A stretch of DNA of 64,000 nt from Candidatus Phosphoribacter baldrii (GTDB lineage: Bacteria; Actinomycetota; Actinomycetes; Actinomycetales; Dermatophilaceae): assembly GCA_016704565.1 (NCBI GenBank), contig JADIZV010000001.1:1116001-1180000 (forward strand), in the 5' to 3' direction. The notes beneath the pieces were generated by a model. That model saw nothing but the letters and a program-made list of their open reading frames with translations, was not told the origin of the DNA and did not search any database. Shown here one piece after another: positions 16,913-25,455 of the stretch (its first letter is position 1; each line of letters begins with the position of its first letter). The position numbers were made by a program, and so were the translations under genes.

Positions 16913-17340
16913 GCCGATGGCGGCGGCACCCACAACGCGAGCATCGCCGAGGCGATGAGGGTGAGCAGGCCGACCACGACGATGAACCATCCGATGACGA
17001 CGTAGGGCGTGGCCCGTGCGGCATGGGTCCGCAGGACCGCCCGACCGGCATCGGCCGGGTCGACGAGGATCTCCACCGACTGGCCGGGCTCCCACAGGTC
17101 CCCCCGCGAGTGGCTGGCGACGGTGTGCTCGGAGCCGTCGGGGGCGGCATACCGGATGTGCGGGTTGCGCAGGAACAGACCCTCGGTGCCCCCGTCCTTG
17201 TCGACGATGGTCCCGACCGCGGACACCCAGTCACCGCCCACCCGGCCACGTCGGCGTCCGACGGCGATCATCCACCAGCCGAGCGCCACCCAGAACAGGC
17301 CGATGAGGGTCCCGGCGATCTCGCCACCGTGGTTGTTCAT
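16909..17340 (-). CDS. DUF3592-type membrane protein
   Basis: ATG at 17340 overlaps the stop of the upstream dehydrogenase gene (ATGA); 143 residues. A hydrophobic segment at residues 9-27 and another near the C-terminus (YVVIGWFIVVVGLLTLIAS) enclose an extracytoplasmic domain with GTIVDKDGG and YAAPDGSEHTV, the pattern of DUF3592. Function is unknown. It is the middle gene of a three-gene overlapping operon. Confidence 0.75.
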   Translation of the reverse strand: MNNHGGEIAGTLIGLFWVALGWWMIAVGRRRGRVGGDWVSAVGTIVDKDGGTEGLFLRNPHIRYAAPDGSEHTVASHSRGDLWEPGQSVEILVDPADAGRAVLRTHAARATPYVVIGWFIVVVGLLTLIASAMLALWVPPPSA

Positions 17341-18383
17341 GGCAGCAGCATCACCTTGGTCGCGCGCCGTTGGTCCATCGCGGCATACGCCTGCGCGACG
17401 TCTGTGAGGGGGAGGGTGAGGTCGAAGACGCGACCCGGGTGGATGTCGCCGGCGAGGACAAGATCGCGCAATGCGGGCAGATACTCGCGCACCGGAGCCA
17501 CCCCGCCGCCGATCCGGACGTTGCGGCCGAACAGCTCCTCGATCGGCACCGTCACCCCGTGGGGCACACCGACGAAGCCGATCCGGCCACCCGGCCGCAC
17601 CATGTCCAGGGCGGTCCGCATCGACTCGTCCGTGCCGACACACTCCAACGCGGCGTCGACCCCGAGCCCGTCGGTGAGCTCGCGAACCCGGGCCACTCCG
17701 GCCTCGCCGCGCTCGGCGACGACCTCGGTCGCCCCGAACTCCACCGCGATCGCCGAACGCGCCTCATGCCGCGACATCGCGATGATCCGGGTCGCTCCTT
17801 GCAACCGCGCCGACAGCACCGCGCAGAGACCCACCGCGCCGTCGCCGACGACCGCGACGGTGTCGCCGGCCCGGACGCCCGCGCCCAACGCACAGTGCCA
17901 GCCGGTGCCCATGACGTCCGAGAGGGTCAGCAGGTCGGGCACCAACTCCGTCGGCGGCACCGAGGGCGTCGCCACGAGCGTCCCGTCCGCCAGCGGCACC
18001 CGCACCCACTCGCCTTGGCCGGCATCGACCGGCAGGCCTTCTCGATCACGAGCGCCCCACCAGCCCCCGTTCTCGCACGAGGTCTGGATGCCGACGCGGC
18101 ATACCCGGCAGGTGTTGTCCGACCACGCGAAGGGTGCGATGACGAAATCCCCGGGGCGCACGGTGGCGACGTCCGCGCCGACCTCCTCGACGATCCCGAC
18201 GAACTCGTGCCCGATCCGTTGCCCGGGCTTGCTCTCGTTGATCCCACGGTAAGGCCACAGGTCCGAGCCGCACACGCAGGCCGCCGTCACCCGGACGAGG
18301 GCATCGGTGGGCCGGTGGATCTGCGGGTCGGGCAGTTCGGCCAGCCGGATGTCGAATGCCCCGTGGAGCGTGGTTGCGCGCAT
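17337..18383 (-). CDS. zinc-dependent alcohol dehydrogenase (MDR family)
   Basis: 348 residues from ATG 18383. Catalytic-zinc residues Cys38 (CGSDLW) and His59-Glu60 (GHE) are visible. The structural-zinc lobe is reduced to CRVC plus one further cysteine. The nucleotide-binding motif VGDGAVGLC is near residue 170. It resembles glutathione-independent formaldehyde or sorbitol-type dehydrogenases; the substrate is not determinable. It opens a minus-strand operon with DUF3592 and aminopropyltransferase-like genes, joined by 4-bp overlaps. Confidence 0.88.
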   Translation of the reverse strand: MRATTLHGAFDIRLAELPDPQIHRPTDALVRVTAACVCGSDLWPYRGINESKPGQRIGHEFVGIVEEVGADVATVRPGDFVIAPFAWSDNTCRVCRVGIQTSCENGGWWGARDREGLPVDAGQGEWVRVPLADGTLVATPSVPPTELVPDLLTLSDVMGTGWHCALGAGVRAGDTVAVVGDGAVGLCAVLSARLQGATRIIAMSRHEARSAIAVEFGATEVVAERGEAGVARVRELTDGLGVDAALECVGTDESMRTALDMVRPGGRIGFVGVPHGVTVPIEELFGRNVRIGGGVAPVREYLPALRDLVLAGDIHPGRVFDLTLPLTDVAQAYAAMDQRRATKVMLLP

Positions 18384-18426
18384 GAACCCATCCTCTCCCG
18401 TTCGCACGCAATGGCACCATGTGGGG

Positions 18427-18804
18427 GTGCCACCCCGTCGCCGCATCCCGCCCGCCGAGGGCTTGGCCGCTGTGCAGGTATGCCGTGCGGCTGGCTTCGC
18501 GGCAACCCCCCGGGAGGCGCTGGCGACCGCGGTGCGGTTCACCCTGGAGGAGTTGGCGTCAGTCGCCCCCGGTCGGTCCGTGGAGGTGCGGGTGCCACCC
18601 TTCGGGGCGACCCAGTGCATTGCGGGTCCGGTCCACCGCCGGGGCACTCCCGCCTCGGTCGTCGAGACCGACCCTGTGACCTGGCTCGAGGTGACGCTGG
18701 GGACGCTGGGCTGGGCCGAGGCGGTCGAGTCGGGCCGGGTTCGAGCGTCGGGAGAGCGGGCCACGCTGGATGACCATCTGCCGCTGGGTAGGCTGTCCGG
18801 GTGA
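18427..18804 (+). CDS. sterol-carrier-family (SCP-like) protein
   Basis: The GTG at 18427 gives 125 residues; an in-frame GTG at 18421 is an alternative. The segments AAVRFTLEELASVAPGRSVE, VRVPPFGATQCI, VVETDPVTWLEV and GRVRASGERATL fit the conserved small SCP-like protein encoded beside purF in many actinobacteria. A hydrophobic-ligand pocket is known for the SCP2 fold; the ligand here is unknown. The stop overlaps the next start (GTGA). Confidence 0.78.
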   Translation: MPPRRRIPPAEGLAAVQVCRAAGFAATPREALATAVRFTLEELASVAPGRSVEVRVPPFGATQCIAGPVHRRGTPASVVETDPVTWLEVTLGTLGWAEAVESGRVRASGERATLDDHLPLGRLSG

Positions 18805-19067
18805 CGTCACCTGGGTCTGTCGAGCCTCGTCCCCCGGCTCCGCGACGCCGTCGGGCGCCGCGGCTCGTGCCGTTCCTCGCGACTGGGGCGATCCTCGGCT
18901 ACATCGTCGGGCTGTTGTTGGCGGCTCGGCCGCTGGCCGCTGACGAGGCTCTCAAGATGCAGAACTACTCGTTCAGTTCGCAGGCCGGTTATTTGGGGCT
19001 GTTCGGAGCAATGATCGGTGCACTGGTCGCCGCGGTCGCCTACGTCCTGCTCGACCGGCGCTCCTGA
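18801..19067 (+). CDS. small two-helix membrane protein
   Basis: 88 residues, GTG start overlapping the SCP-like gene. A basic Arg-rich N-terminus (residues 14-22) precedes a helix at about 24-43 and a second at about 66-83, so both ends probably face the cytoplasm. I do not recognise a family. Its place between the SCP-like gene and purF is typical of small conserved actinobacterial membrane proteins. Confidence 0.7.
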   Translation: MTSPGSVEPRPPAPRRRRAPRLVPFLATGAILGYIVGLLLAARPLAADEALKMQNYSFSSQAGYLGLFGAMIGALVAAVAYVLLDRRS

Positions 19068-19201
19068 CTCGCCGATCGGTCCGGCGGCCCGTCGAACGCG
19101 GGCAGCGACGTGGTTTCCGACCGTCGAGTGGCCGACGCGGCTGAGGCCGCGGGCAAGTCGACCACACCGGGCATGCGGCATACCTGTGGGAGACTGGGCC
19201 C

Positions 19202-20836
19202 GTGGCACGCGGTGACGGGCGGCTGACGCACGATCTCTTGCCGGGAGAGAAGGGCCCACAGGACGCCTGTGGGGTCTTCGGCGTCTGGGCACCCGGAGAG
19301 GACGTCGCCAAACTCGCCTACTTCGGGCTCTACGCGCTGCAACACCGCGGGCAGGAGTCGGCCGGCATCGCGACCGGTGACGGCCAGAAGGTACTCGTCT
19401 ATAAGGACATGGGGCTGGTCAGCCAGGTCTTCAACGAGTCGGCGCTGCAGTCGATGACGGGGCATGTGGCGATCGGGCACTGCCGCTACTCAACGACCGG
19501 CGGCTCGACCTGGGAGAACGCCCAACCGACGCTCGGCGGCACCGACACCACGACGGTCGCGCTCGCGCACAACGGCAACCTCATCAACTCTGCCGAGTTG
19601 CGTGAGCTCATCGCCGCGCGGCACGGCGAGCTGGACCGGCACCCCGGCGAGATCGGACGCGGCAACACGACCGACACGGCGCTGGTCACTGCGCTGCTCT
19701 CCGACCCGGACCGATCGCTCGAGGCGGTCGCCTTGGACGTGCTGCCGCGGTTGCGGGGCGCCTTCTGCTTCGTTTTCATGGACGAGCACACCCTGTATGC
19801 CGCCCGCGACCCGCACGGGATCCGGCCCTTGGCGTTGGGGCGGCTCGACCGCGGTTGGGTGGTCGCGTCAGAGACGGCCGCGCTGCAGACCGTTGGTGCG
19901 GCGGTGATCCGGGAGATCGAGCCCGGCGAGTTGGTCGTCATCGACGAGGACGGGCTGCGCTCGCATCACTTCGCGACCCCCGAGCCCAAAGGGTGCGTGT
20001 TCGAATACGTCTATCTGGCCCGGCCGGACGCGGTCATCAACCAGCGGGTCGTCCACGAAGCTCGGGTGGCGATGGGGGCGCGGCTGGCCGCCGAACACCC
20101 CGTCGAAGCCGAGCTGGTCATCGGGGTGCCCGACTCCGGCGTGCCCGCAGCGGTCGGCTATGCGCAGGGGTCGGGGATCCCGTTCGGGCAGGGGTTCGTC
20201 AAGAACGCCTATGTCGGGCGGACCTTCATCCAGCCGTCACAAACGTTGCGGCAGCTAGGGATTCGGCTCAAGCTCAACCCGTTGGCACACACGATCAAGG
20301 GCAAGCGTCTCGTCGTCGTCGACGACTCGATCGTCCGGGGCAACACCCAACGGGCCCAGGTGCGGATGCTGCGCGAGGCAGGAGCCGCCGAGGTGCACGT
20401 GCGGATCTCGTCGCCGCCGGTGCATTGGCCGTGCTTCTACGGCATCGACTTCGCGACCCGGGCGGAGCTCATCGCGACCGGCTTGGGGGTCGAAGAGATC
20501 CGAGCCTCGATCGGGGCGGACTCCCTGGGATACATCTCGCTCGAAGGCATGATCGAGGCGACCGAGCAGTCGGCCGATCGGTTGTGTACAGCCTGCTTCA
20601 CCGGCAGCTATCCGGTCGCGCTGCCCGAGGACGGCCGGATCGGCAAGCACCTGTTCGAACCGCTACCCATCGACCTGTCGCACTCGGCTCGCGACGTGGA
20701 CCCGGCGCCGGTGCTTGGCGGGGGGACCACCCACGCGGAGGCCGCGAGTCGGCGGGCGGGCGGCATACGGGTCGATGTGGAAGGCGTGTCCTACGGCGTC
20801 GACGGCGGCGCCCAGAACGCCCTCCTGCATCCGTGA
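19202..20836 (+). CDS. purF: amidophosphoribosyltransferase
   Basis: GTG start, 544 residues. This is the first committed enzyme of purine synthesis (PRPP plus glutamine to phosphoribosylamine). A 22-residue propeptide ends before the nucleophile Cys23 (DACGVFG), as in the Bacillus-type enzyme. The PRPP motif LVVVDDSIVRG is in the C-terminal half. Cysteines in CVFEY and LCTAC fit 4Fe-4S ligation. A C-terminal extension of about 45 residues carries a repeat-like Arg/Gly segment. purM normally follows directly in actinobacteria, but here about 2.3 kb intervene. Confidence 0.97.
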   Translation: MARGDGRLTHDLLPGEKGPQDACGVFGVWAPGEDVAKLAYFGLYALQHRGQESAGIATGDGQKVLVYKDMGLVSQVFNESALQSMTGHVAIGHCRYSTTGGSTWENAQPTLGGTDTTTVALAHNGNLINSAELRELIAARHGELDRHPGEIGRGNTTDTALVTALLSDPDRSLEAVALDVLPRLRGAFCFVFMDEHTLYAARDPHGIRPLALGRLDRGWVVASETAALQTVGAAVIREIEPGELVVIDEDGLRSHHFATPEPKGCVFEYVYLARPDAVINQRVVHEARVAMGARLAAEHPVEAELVIGVPDSGVPAAVGYAQGSGIPFGQGFVKNAYVGRTFIQPSQTLRQLGIRLKLNPLAHTIKGKRLVVVDDSIVRGNTQRAQVRMLREAGAAEVHVRISSPPVHWPCFYGIDFATRAELIATGLGVEEIRASIGADSLGYISLEGMIEATEQSADRLCTACFTGSYPVALPEDGRIGKHLFEPLPIDLSHSARDVDPAPVLGGGTTHAEAASRRAGGIRVDVEGVSYGVDGGAQNALLHP

Positions 20837-20849
20837 CGCGTCTGCCCGT

Positions 20850-20892
20850 TCGAGGTATTCGGCCATCACGATGCGATGGCGGAATACCTCGA
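20850..20892. repeat. 43-bp palindrome, copy 1 (left of the DUF559 gene)
   Basis: 18-bp arms (20850-20867 and 20875-20892) pair with one mismatch around a 7-nt loop. A related element at 23058-23100 matches it at 38 of 43 positions in the same orientation. Copy 1 lies between the ends of purF and, ignoring the IS, the DUF559 gene, so it may also terminate both. Confidence 0.85.
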
Positions 20893-20908
20893 CCGCCGGT
20901 GAGCTAGG

Positions 20909-21981
20909 TGTACTACCCACGGACGTTGGTGACAGGCGCGCCTGCTGGACATGGGGGGACCCCCGGAGTGGGGTGGGGCTGTCTTACGGCTCCCAACCAC
21001 ACCGGAGGTCCTCCATGTCTCACCGTAATGCCCCTTTGACCCCGACAGGTCGGTTGCGCCTGGCCCGGTGCATTGTTGAGCAGAACTGGCCGTTGCGCCG
21101 CGCCGCCGACCGGTACGGGGTGTCGATCACGACGGCGCAGCGCTGGGCGCAGCGGTACCGCGAGTACGGCAAGGACGGGATGGTCGACCGGTCCAGTCGG
21201 CCGCACTTGTGCCCGACGCAGCTGGATCGGCGTACCGAGCGGCGCATCCTGGGGCTGCGGGTCTCACGACGGTGGGGACCGCAGCGGATCGCCTACCGGT
21301 TGCGGCTGAACCCTTCCACGGTGCATAAGGTGCTGCGCCGCTACCAAGCGCCCCCGCTGGCGTGGACCGACCCGGCCACTGGTGCCCGGCTACGGGCCCG
21401 GCCCACGCCCCGCCGTTACGAGCACGAGGCGCCCGGGGACCTGGTGCACGTGGACGTCAAGAAGCTGGGCCGGATCCCCGACGGCGGCGGGCACCGCGTG
21501 CACGGCCGCGCGAAGGGAAACCGGGTCAAGGGGACCGCCAGGCCGGGCATGGCGTGCGTGCACAACGCGGTGGACGACCATTCCCGGCTCGCCTACAGCG
21601 AGGTCCTGCCGGATGAGAAGAAGGAGACCACCGCGGCGTTCTGGAAACGCGCCAACGCCTACTTCACCGACCGCGGCGTCACCGTCAAACGGGTCCTGAC
21701 CGACAACGGATCTGCTTACCGGTCAAAGGTGTTCGCCGAAGCGCTCGGTGAGGTGGTGCACAAGCGGACCCGGCCATACCGACCCCAGACCAACGGCAAG
21801 GTGGAACGGTACAACCGCACCCTTGAACAGGAATGGGCCTACGCCAAGCCCTACGCCAGCGAGGCCGAGCGCGTCGCCGCCCTACCCGCATTCCTGCACA
21901 CCTACAATCACCACCGCGGCCACACCGCGCTCAAGGGCGCCTCACCAGCCAGTCGCGTACCCAACCTCCGTGGGGACAACA
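20909..21981 (+). mobile_element. IS481-family insertion sequence, complete, with GCTAGG target duplication
   Basis: The element is 1073 bp. Its left end (20909-20929) and right end (21961-21981) are inverted repeats matching at 17 of 21 positions, starting TGT and ending ACA. The hexamer GCTAGG is directly repeated at 20903-20908 and 21982-21987. This is the NCTAGN target with 6-bp duplication described for IS481 of Bordetella. One transposase gene fills the element. Intact ends, an intact gene and perfect duplication indicate a recent insertion. Confidence 0.93.
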
Positions 21982-21986
21982 GCTAG
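21015..21986 (+). CDS. IS481-family DDE transposase
   Basis: 323 residues from ATG 21015, with GGAGG at 21004-21008. The N-terminal HTH is visible (LRRAADRYGVSITTAQRWAQRY). The integrase core has D in VHVDVKKLG, D in LTDNGSAYRS and E in NGKVERYNRTL, the expected DDE triad. The frame runs through the right inverted repeat, and its TAG stop (21984-21986) lies in the target duplication, outside the IS. So the CTAG target supplies the stop codon. Confidence 0.95.
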   Translation: MSHRNAPLTPTGRLRLARCIVEQNWPLRRAADRYGVSITTAQRWAQRYREYGKDGMVDRSSRPHLCPTQLDRRTERRILGLRVSRRWGPQRIAYRLRLNPSTVHKVLRRYQAPPLAWTDPATGARLRARPTPRRYEHEAPGDLVHVDVKKLGRIPDGGGHRVHGRAKGNRVKGTARPGMACVHNAVDDHSRLAYSEVLPDEKKETTAAFWKRANAYFTDRGVTVKRVLTDNGSAYRSKVFAEALGEVVHKRTRPYRPQTNGKVERYNRTLEQEWAYAKPYASEAERVAALPAFLHTYNHHRGHTALKGASPASRVPNLRGDNS

Positions 21987-22957
21987 GCGGCCCGGCGGCC
22001 GAAGTAGGCATGACTGACCTGATCGAGGTAGGCGTCGGGCATGATCCGCCATCCGATCAGATCCACCCGAAGCAGCAATGTGTCCCGCAGCGCTACGTCG
22101 TTCTGTCGAAGGGTGTCGAACGTGGGCTGCAGGCCGAAGAGGTGACCGGCACCGTCGATCTCGACAGCGAGCTTGGCCTCCTCCCACTCGATATCCAGAT
22201 AGGCGCGACCTCCCGGCAGATGTCTGATGGCTTGACGCGAGGGGGCTGGGAGCCCACGTCGGAGGCAGGCCTGCACGAAGTCCAACTCGCCCAGCGAGTG
22301 GGCCCCGTTCGCGATGTCTCCGGCGAGGACGTGGATCAGACGGCGACGAGCCCGCCGCCGGACCCGTTGCGAAGCCTCGACAAGCTGAGCGCCGCTCACG
22401 AGGCGCTGCTGCACCGGCATCGCGAGCAGGAGCGCCGCCTGCCGATCCGTTCGTGCCCAACTGGCCGCCCGCACGGCCGCGATGGGGGGCCTGGTTCGTG
22501 GGAGTCCGTTCGTGAGGACCTCGCCGGGCAACCGCCGAATGATCTTGTGCGTCGCAACGCCGTCGATGGATGAGGTCGAGACGGTGTGCTTCACCGACAC
22601 GTGAACGAGATCGTCAACGTAGCCCGTGAGACCTGCGGCCTGCAGCGCCGAGACCCCGTCGACCGCGGCGACCCGAACTCCGACTTCCCACACGGCACGC
22701 CAACGCTCGGCGACGGCATCCAACGGCGCCGTGTGAAGTGCCACGGTCTGCCGCCCGCGAGCGCGCCAGCGACCGGCTTGGATCTCGCGGCGGATCGTCT
22801 GATCGTCGACTCCCGCCGCCGTCAAGAGATCCCGGGACAGCACCCCGCCGAAGGCATCGGCGTCGGATCTGAGCTGGGCCCGGAGCGCCCACCGGTCGCG
22901 CGCGCACGGGCTGAGCCTCGTCGTGGTCTCACTCGCCTCGAACGGGTGTGGGGGCAT
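21983..22957 (-). CDS. AbiEi-type winged-helix plus DUF559 nuclease-fold protein
   Basis: 324 residues. An N-terminal winged-helix segment (GGVLSRDLLTAAGVDDQTIR, about residues 38-57) resembles the AbiEi antitoxin domain. The C-terminal 100 residues fit DUF559, a Vsr-like PD-(D/E)XK fold, with YLDIEWEEAKLAVEIDG and a following GW. Such genes occur singly in many actinobacteria; their role (defence or mobile) is not established. The stop codon is the minus strand of the CTAG palindrome where the IS inserted, so it survived insertion. Related palindromes flank the gene. Confidence 0.78.
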   Translation of the reverse strand: MPPHPFEASETTTRLSPCARDRWALRAQLRSDADAFGGVLSRDLLTAAGVDDQTIRREIQAGRWRARGRQTVALHTAPLDAVAERWRAVWEVGVRVAAVDGVSALQAAGLTGYVDDLVHVSVKHTVSTSSIDGVATHKIIRRLPGEVLTNGLPRTRPPIAAVRAASWARTDRQAALLLAMPVQQRLVSGAQLVEASQRVRRRARRRLIHVLAGDIANGAHSLGELDFVQACLRRGLPAPSRQAIRHLPGGRAYLDIEWEEAKLAVEIDGAGHLFGLQPTFDTLRQNDVALRDTLLLRVDLIGWRIMPDAYLDQVSHAYFGRRAA

Positions 22958-23008
22958 GCACAGAGACTCTGGATGGGGCGCCAGACTCGCCAGCCGACGT
23001 CATCAACC

Positions 23009-23046
23009 TGTGGATAAGGCAGTAAGGAACGGGAGGATGTGGACAA
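23009..23046. promoter_or_regulatory. pair of DnaA-box-like nonamers
   Basis: TGTGGATAA (23009-23017) and TGTGGACAA (23038-23046) are the reverse complements of TTATCCACA and TTGTCCACA, the E. coli and actinobacterial DnaA-box consensus forms. They have the same orientation and lie 29 bp apart, upstream of the DUF559 gene and next to the second palindrome. Whether DnaA binds here is unknown. Confidence 0.5.
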
Positions 23047-23050
23047 CTCT

Positions 23051-23107
23051 TGCCGAGTCGAGGTATTCGGCCGTCATCATACGATGGCGTAATACCTCGA
23101 CTCGGCA
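23051..23107. repeat. palindrome, copy 2 (right of the DUF559 gene)
   Basis: 17-bp perfect outer arms (23051-23067 and 23091-23107) enclose a 23-nt partly paired centre. The core 23058-23100 is 38/43 identical to 20850-20892. It lies between divergent genes (DUF559 and purM), so it cannot serve as a terminator for either. Confidence 0.85.
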
Positions 23108-23125
23108 GAAGCCTAGGCTGGGGGC

Positions 23126-24244
23126 GTGACCGACACGCCCATCACGTATGCCGCGGCCGGAGTCGACGTCGAGGCGGGTGACAAGGCCGTCGAACTCATG
23201 AAGGAGTTGGTCCGTCGCGCGACCCGCCCCGAGGTCCTCGGTGGCCTGGGCGGCTTCGCCGGGCTTTTCGACGCCAGCGCGCTCGCCCGGATGACCCGCC
23301 CCATCCTGGCCACCTCGACCGACGGGGTCGGCACCAAGGTCGCGATCGCCCAGGCCCTCGACCGGCACGACACAATCGGCTTCGACCTGGTCGGAATGGT
23401 CGTCGACGACATCGTGGTCTGCGGGGCTGAGCCCCTCTTCATGACCGACTACATCGCCACCGGCAAAGTCGTCCCCGAGCGGATCGCGGCCATCGTCGGC
23501 GGCATCGCGCGAGCCTGCGAGCAGGCTGGGGTCGCCCTGGTGGGTGGCGAGACCGCCGAGCACCCAGGCTTGCTCGAGCCCGACGAATACGACGTTGCTG
23601 GCGCTGCCACCGGGGTCGTCGAGCACGCGCAGATCCTCGGGCCGCACCGCGTGCAGCCCGGCGACGTGGTCCTCGCGCTCGCGTCCTCAGGGTTGCACTC
23701 CAACGGCTACTCCCTCGTCCGCCGTGTCGTCGCCGCAGCCGGCTGGAGCTTGGACCGGCACGTCGAGGAGTTCGGACGCACGCTCGGCCAGGAGTTGCTC
23801 ACCCCGACCCGGGTGTATGCCGCCGACCTCCTCGCGCTCATCCGCACCCCAGGCGTCGATATCCACGCGCTTTCCCACATCACCGGAGGGGGTTTGGCCG
23901 CAAACCTCGCCCGGGTCCTCCCGCGGGGCAGCTACGCCCGGGTCGACCGTGCGACCTGGACGCCGCCTGCGGTCTTCGAGGTCATCGGCCGGTTGGGTCG
24001 GGTGCCGCAGGCCGACCTCGAACGCACCCTTAACCTCGGAATCGGATTCGTCGCGGTCCTCCCCGCCGCGCAGGCGGCCGCCGCCGAGCAGGTATGCCGT
24101 GCACGCGGCATACCGGCGTGGGTCCTGGGAGAGGTCGGGGATGAGGCGGCATGGACTCCTGATCCCCGTGCTGAAGTGATCCGGGGCGCCAAGGGCGTCG
24201 ACGGAGGATCGGTGCAGGTCGTCGGAGAGCACCCTAAACCCTGA
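23126..24244 (+). CDS. purM: phosphoribosylformylglycinamidine cyclo-ligase (AIR synthase)
   Basis: GTG start, 372 residues, step five of purine synthesis (FGAM plus ATP to AIR). Family segments are YAAAGVDVEAGDKAVELMK, LASTDGVGTKVAIA (written LATSTDGVGTK), DIVVCGAEPLFMTDY, VGGETAEHPG, LASSGLHSNGYSLVR and ITGGGLAANLAR. Length is slightly above the usual 345-355. It begins 19 bp after the second palindrome. A hairpin made by the word GGTATGCC and its complement lies inside the gene at 24091-24114. Confidence 0.96.
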   Translation: MTDTPITYAAAGVDVEAGDKAVELMKELVRRATRPEVLGGLGGFAGLFDASALARMTRPILATSTDGVGTKVAIAQALDRHDTIGFDLVGMVVDDIVVCGAEPLFMTDYIATGKVVPERIAAIVGGIARACEQAGVALVGGETAEHPGLLEPDEYDVAGAATGVVEHAQILGPHRVQPGDVVLALASSGLHSNGYSLVRRVVAAAGWSLDRHVEEFGRTLGQELLTPTRVYAADLLALIRTPGVDIHALSHITGGGLAANLARVLPRGSYARVDRATWTPPAVFEVIGRLGRVPQADLERTLNLGIGFVAVLPAAQAAAAEQVCRARGIPAWVLGEVGDEAAWTPDPRAEVIRGAKGVDGGSVQVVGEHPKP

Positions 24245-24279
24245 GGCGAGCAGGCGCATGGCTGGCCTACGGTGGGGCG

Positions 24280-24816
24280 ATGAGCGACACAACCCCCGCC
24301 GCGGGCGGCATGGATCCAGCCCTCGACCCGCCGGCGGTGCCGACAGCTGGCACCGAGCGTGAGCTGTTGCAGTGGTGGCTGGACTATCACCGCCAAACCC
24401 TGCGCTGGAAGGTCTCTGGGCTCACCCCCGAACAGCTCTGTGAGGCCAGTGCACCGCCGTCCCGGATGAGTCTGGCGGGGCTGGTCCGGCACATGACTGA
24501 TGTCGAGATCTGGTGGTTCGGCCGGGTCGCGGAGGGCGACGAGAGCGCGGTGGGGCTCTATCCCGGGGACGACGAGGACCTGTGCGAAGCGACTGCGGAC
24601 CAGGTCGCGGCGGACCTCGCGGCATACGATGCGGCCGTGCGACGCTCCGACGAGGTGTTCGCCCGGCTGGACCTGGACGGGTTGGCCGCCTGGGAGCCGC
24701 GTGGGAAGCCGATCAGCATCCGGTGGATCCTCATCCACATGATCGAGGAATGGGCCAGGCACAACGGCCACGCCGACCTGCTGCGGGAACGGATCGACGG
24801 CGCCGCGGGCAGCTGA
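24280..24816 (+). CDS. DinB-superfamily (DUF664) protein
   Basis: 178 residues. A four-helix DinB fold is indicated by LLQWWLDYHRQTLRWKVSGLT, the LVRHMTDVEIWWF segment with a metal-type histidine, and IRWILIHMIEEWARHNGHADLLRE with two more histidines. Members include mycothiol-dependent S-transferases; the substrate here is unknown. It is 35 bp downstream of purM and may be cotranscribed. Confidence 0.85.
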   Translation: MSDTTPAAGGMDPALDPPAVPTAGTERELLQWWLDYHRQTLRWKVSGLTPEQLCEASAPPSRMSLAGLVRHMTDVEIWWFGRVAEGDESAVGLYPGDDEDLCEATADQVAADLAAYDAAVRRSDEVFARLDLDGLAAWEPRGKPISIRWILIHMIEEWARHNGHADLLRERIDGAAGS

Positions 24817-24927
24817 GGCTCAGGATGAGGCTGAGCACGAGGCTGAAGCACGGCTGAGGACCCGATGTGGGTCGGGCGTGCGCGGATCCCCCGAGGGGCC
24901 GCATGAGGTGCTGCTAGCGATCGAGTG

Positions 24928-24946
24928 CTGGTCGCTCAGCGACCAG
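24928..24946. terminator. near-perfect palindrome between DinB and DUF3073 genes
   Basis: 9-bp arms (24928-24936 and 24938-24946) pair around a single base. The palindrome overlaps the stop codon of the minus-strand DUF3073 gene and follows the plus-strand DinB gene. It is a candidate bidirectional terminator, although its short loop makes it weaker as an RNA hairpin. Confidence 0.4.
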
Positions 24947-25187
24947 CGGCCCACGACGCATAGTCGTCGTCCACGTCGCCGTCGTCGGCCTCGCCGACGT
25001 CATCGACATCATCGATGTCGTCGTCCTCAGCGTCGTCCGCCTCATCAGCGTCGTCGAAGGACTGGCCGCCACGGTAGGTGGCGCTGTGAAGTTCGCGCTC
25101 AAGCGCGCTCAGATCGGTGTCGGGAGAGAAGTACTTCAACTCCCGGGCGACCTTCGTTTGCTTGGCCTTGGCCCGGCCGCGCCCCAT
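24936..25187 (-). CDS. DUF3073 protein
   Basis: 83 residues. A very basic N-terminus (MGRGRAKAKQTKVARELKY) is followed by a strongly acidic C-terminus with D-rich repeats. This matches the short actinobacterial DUF3073 family, usually found beside purM and bldC as here. The function is not known. Confidence 0.9.
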   Translation of the reverse strand: MGRGRAKAKQTKVARELKYFSPDTDLSALERELHSATYRGGQSFDDADEADDAEDDDIDDVDDVGEADDGDVDDDYASWAAGR

Positions 25188-25455
25188 GGCGTGACCCCCT
25201 CATGCGTCTGCCGGGGCGGCATCGCCAAGCCCGCCGGTCACGGCCAAATCGACCGTGCTCGGTGGGTCGCCGCGGAGCGGCCCCGGGAAGTGTGTGTCTC
25301 CGTGGGGACAACGCTACCTGACGTTGGCGGTTCTGTCCGACGCGCGCCGGGCTCTGGTCTTTTGCGGCCGTTTTGCGCCACTGGGCGGTCGGTTCGTGCG
25401 AGAGTGTCCGGGCAGGGGATTGACGCGGGGTCATCCGAATGAGGTGTGAAAGAGA

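Noticed and set aside
20909..23050. DUF559 gene as cargo of the IS element
   Set aside because: The IS ends, with target duplication, at 21981-21987, before the DUF559 gene, so the gene predates and lies outside the IS.
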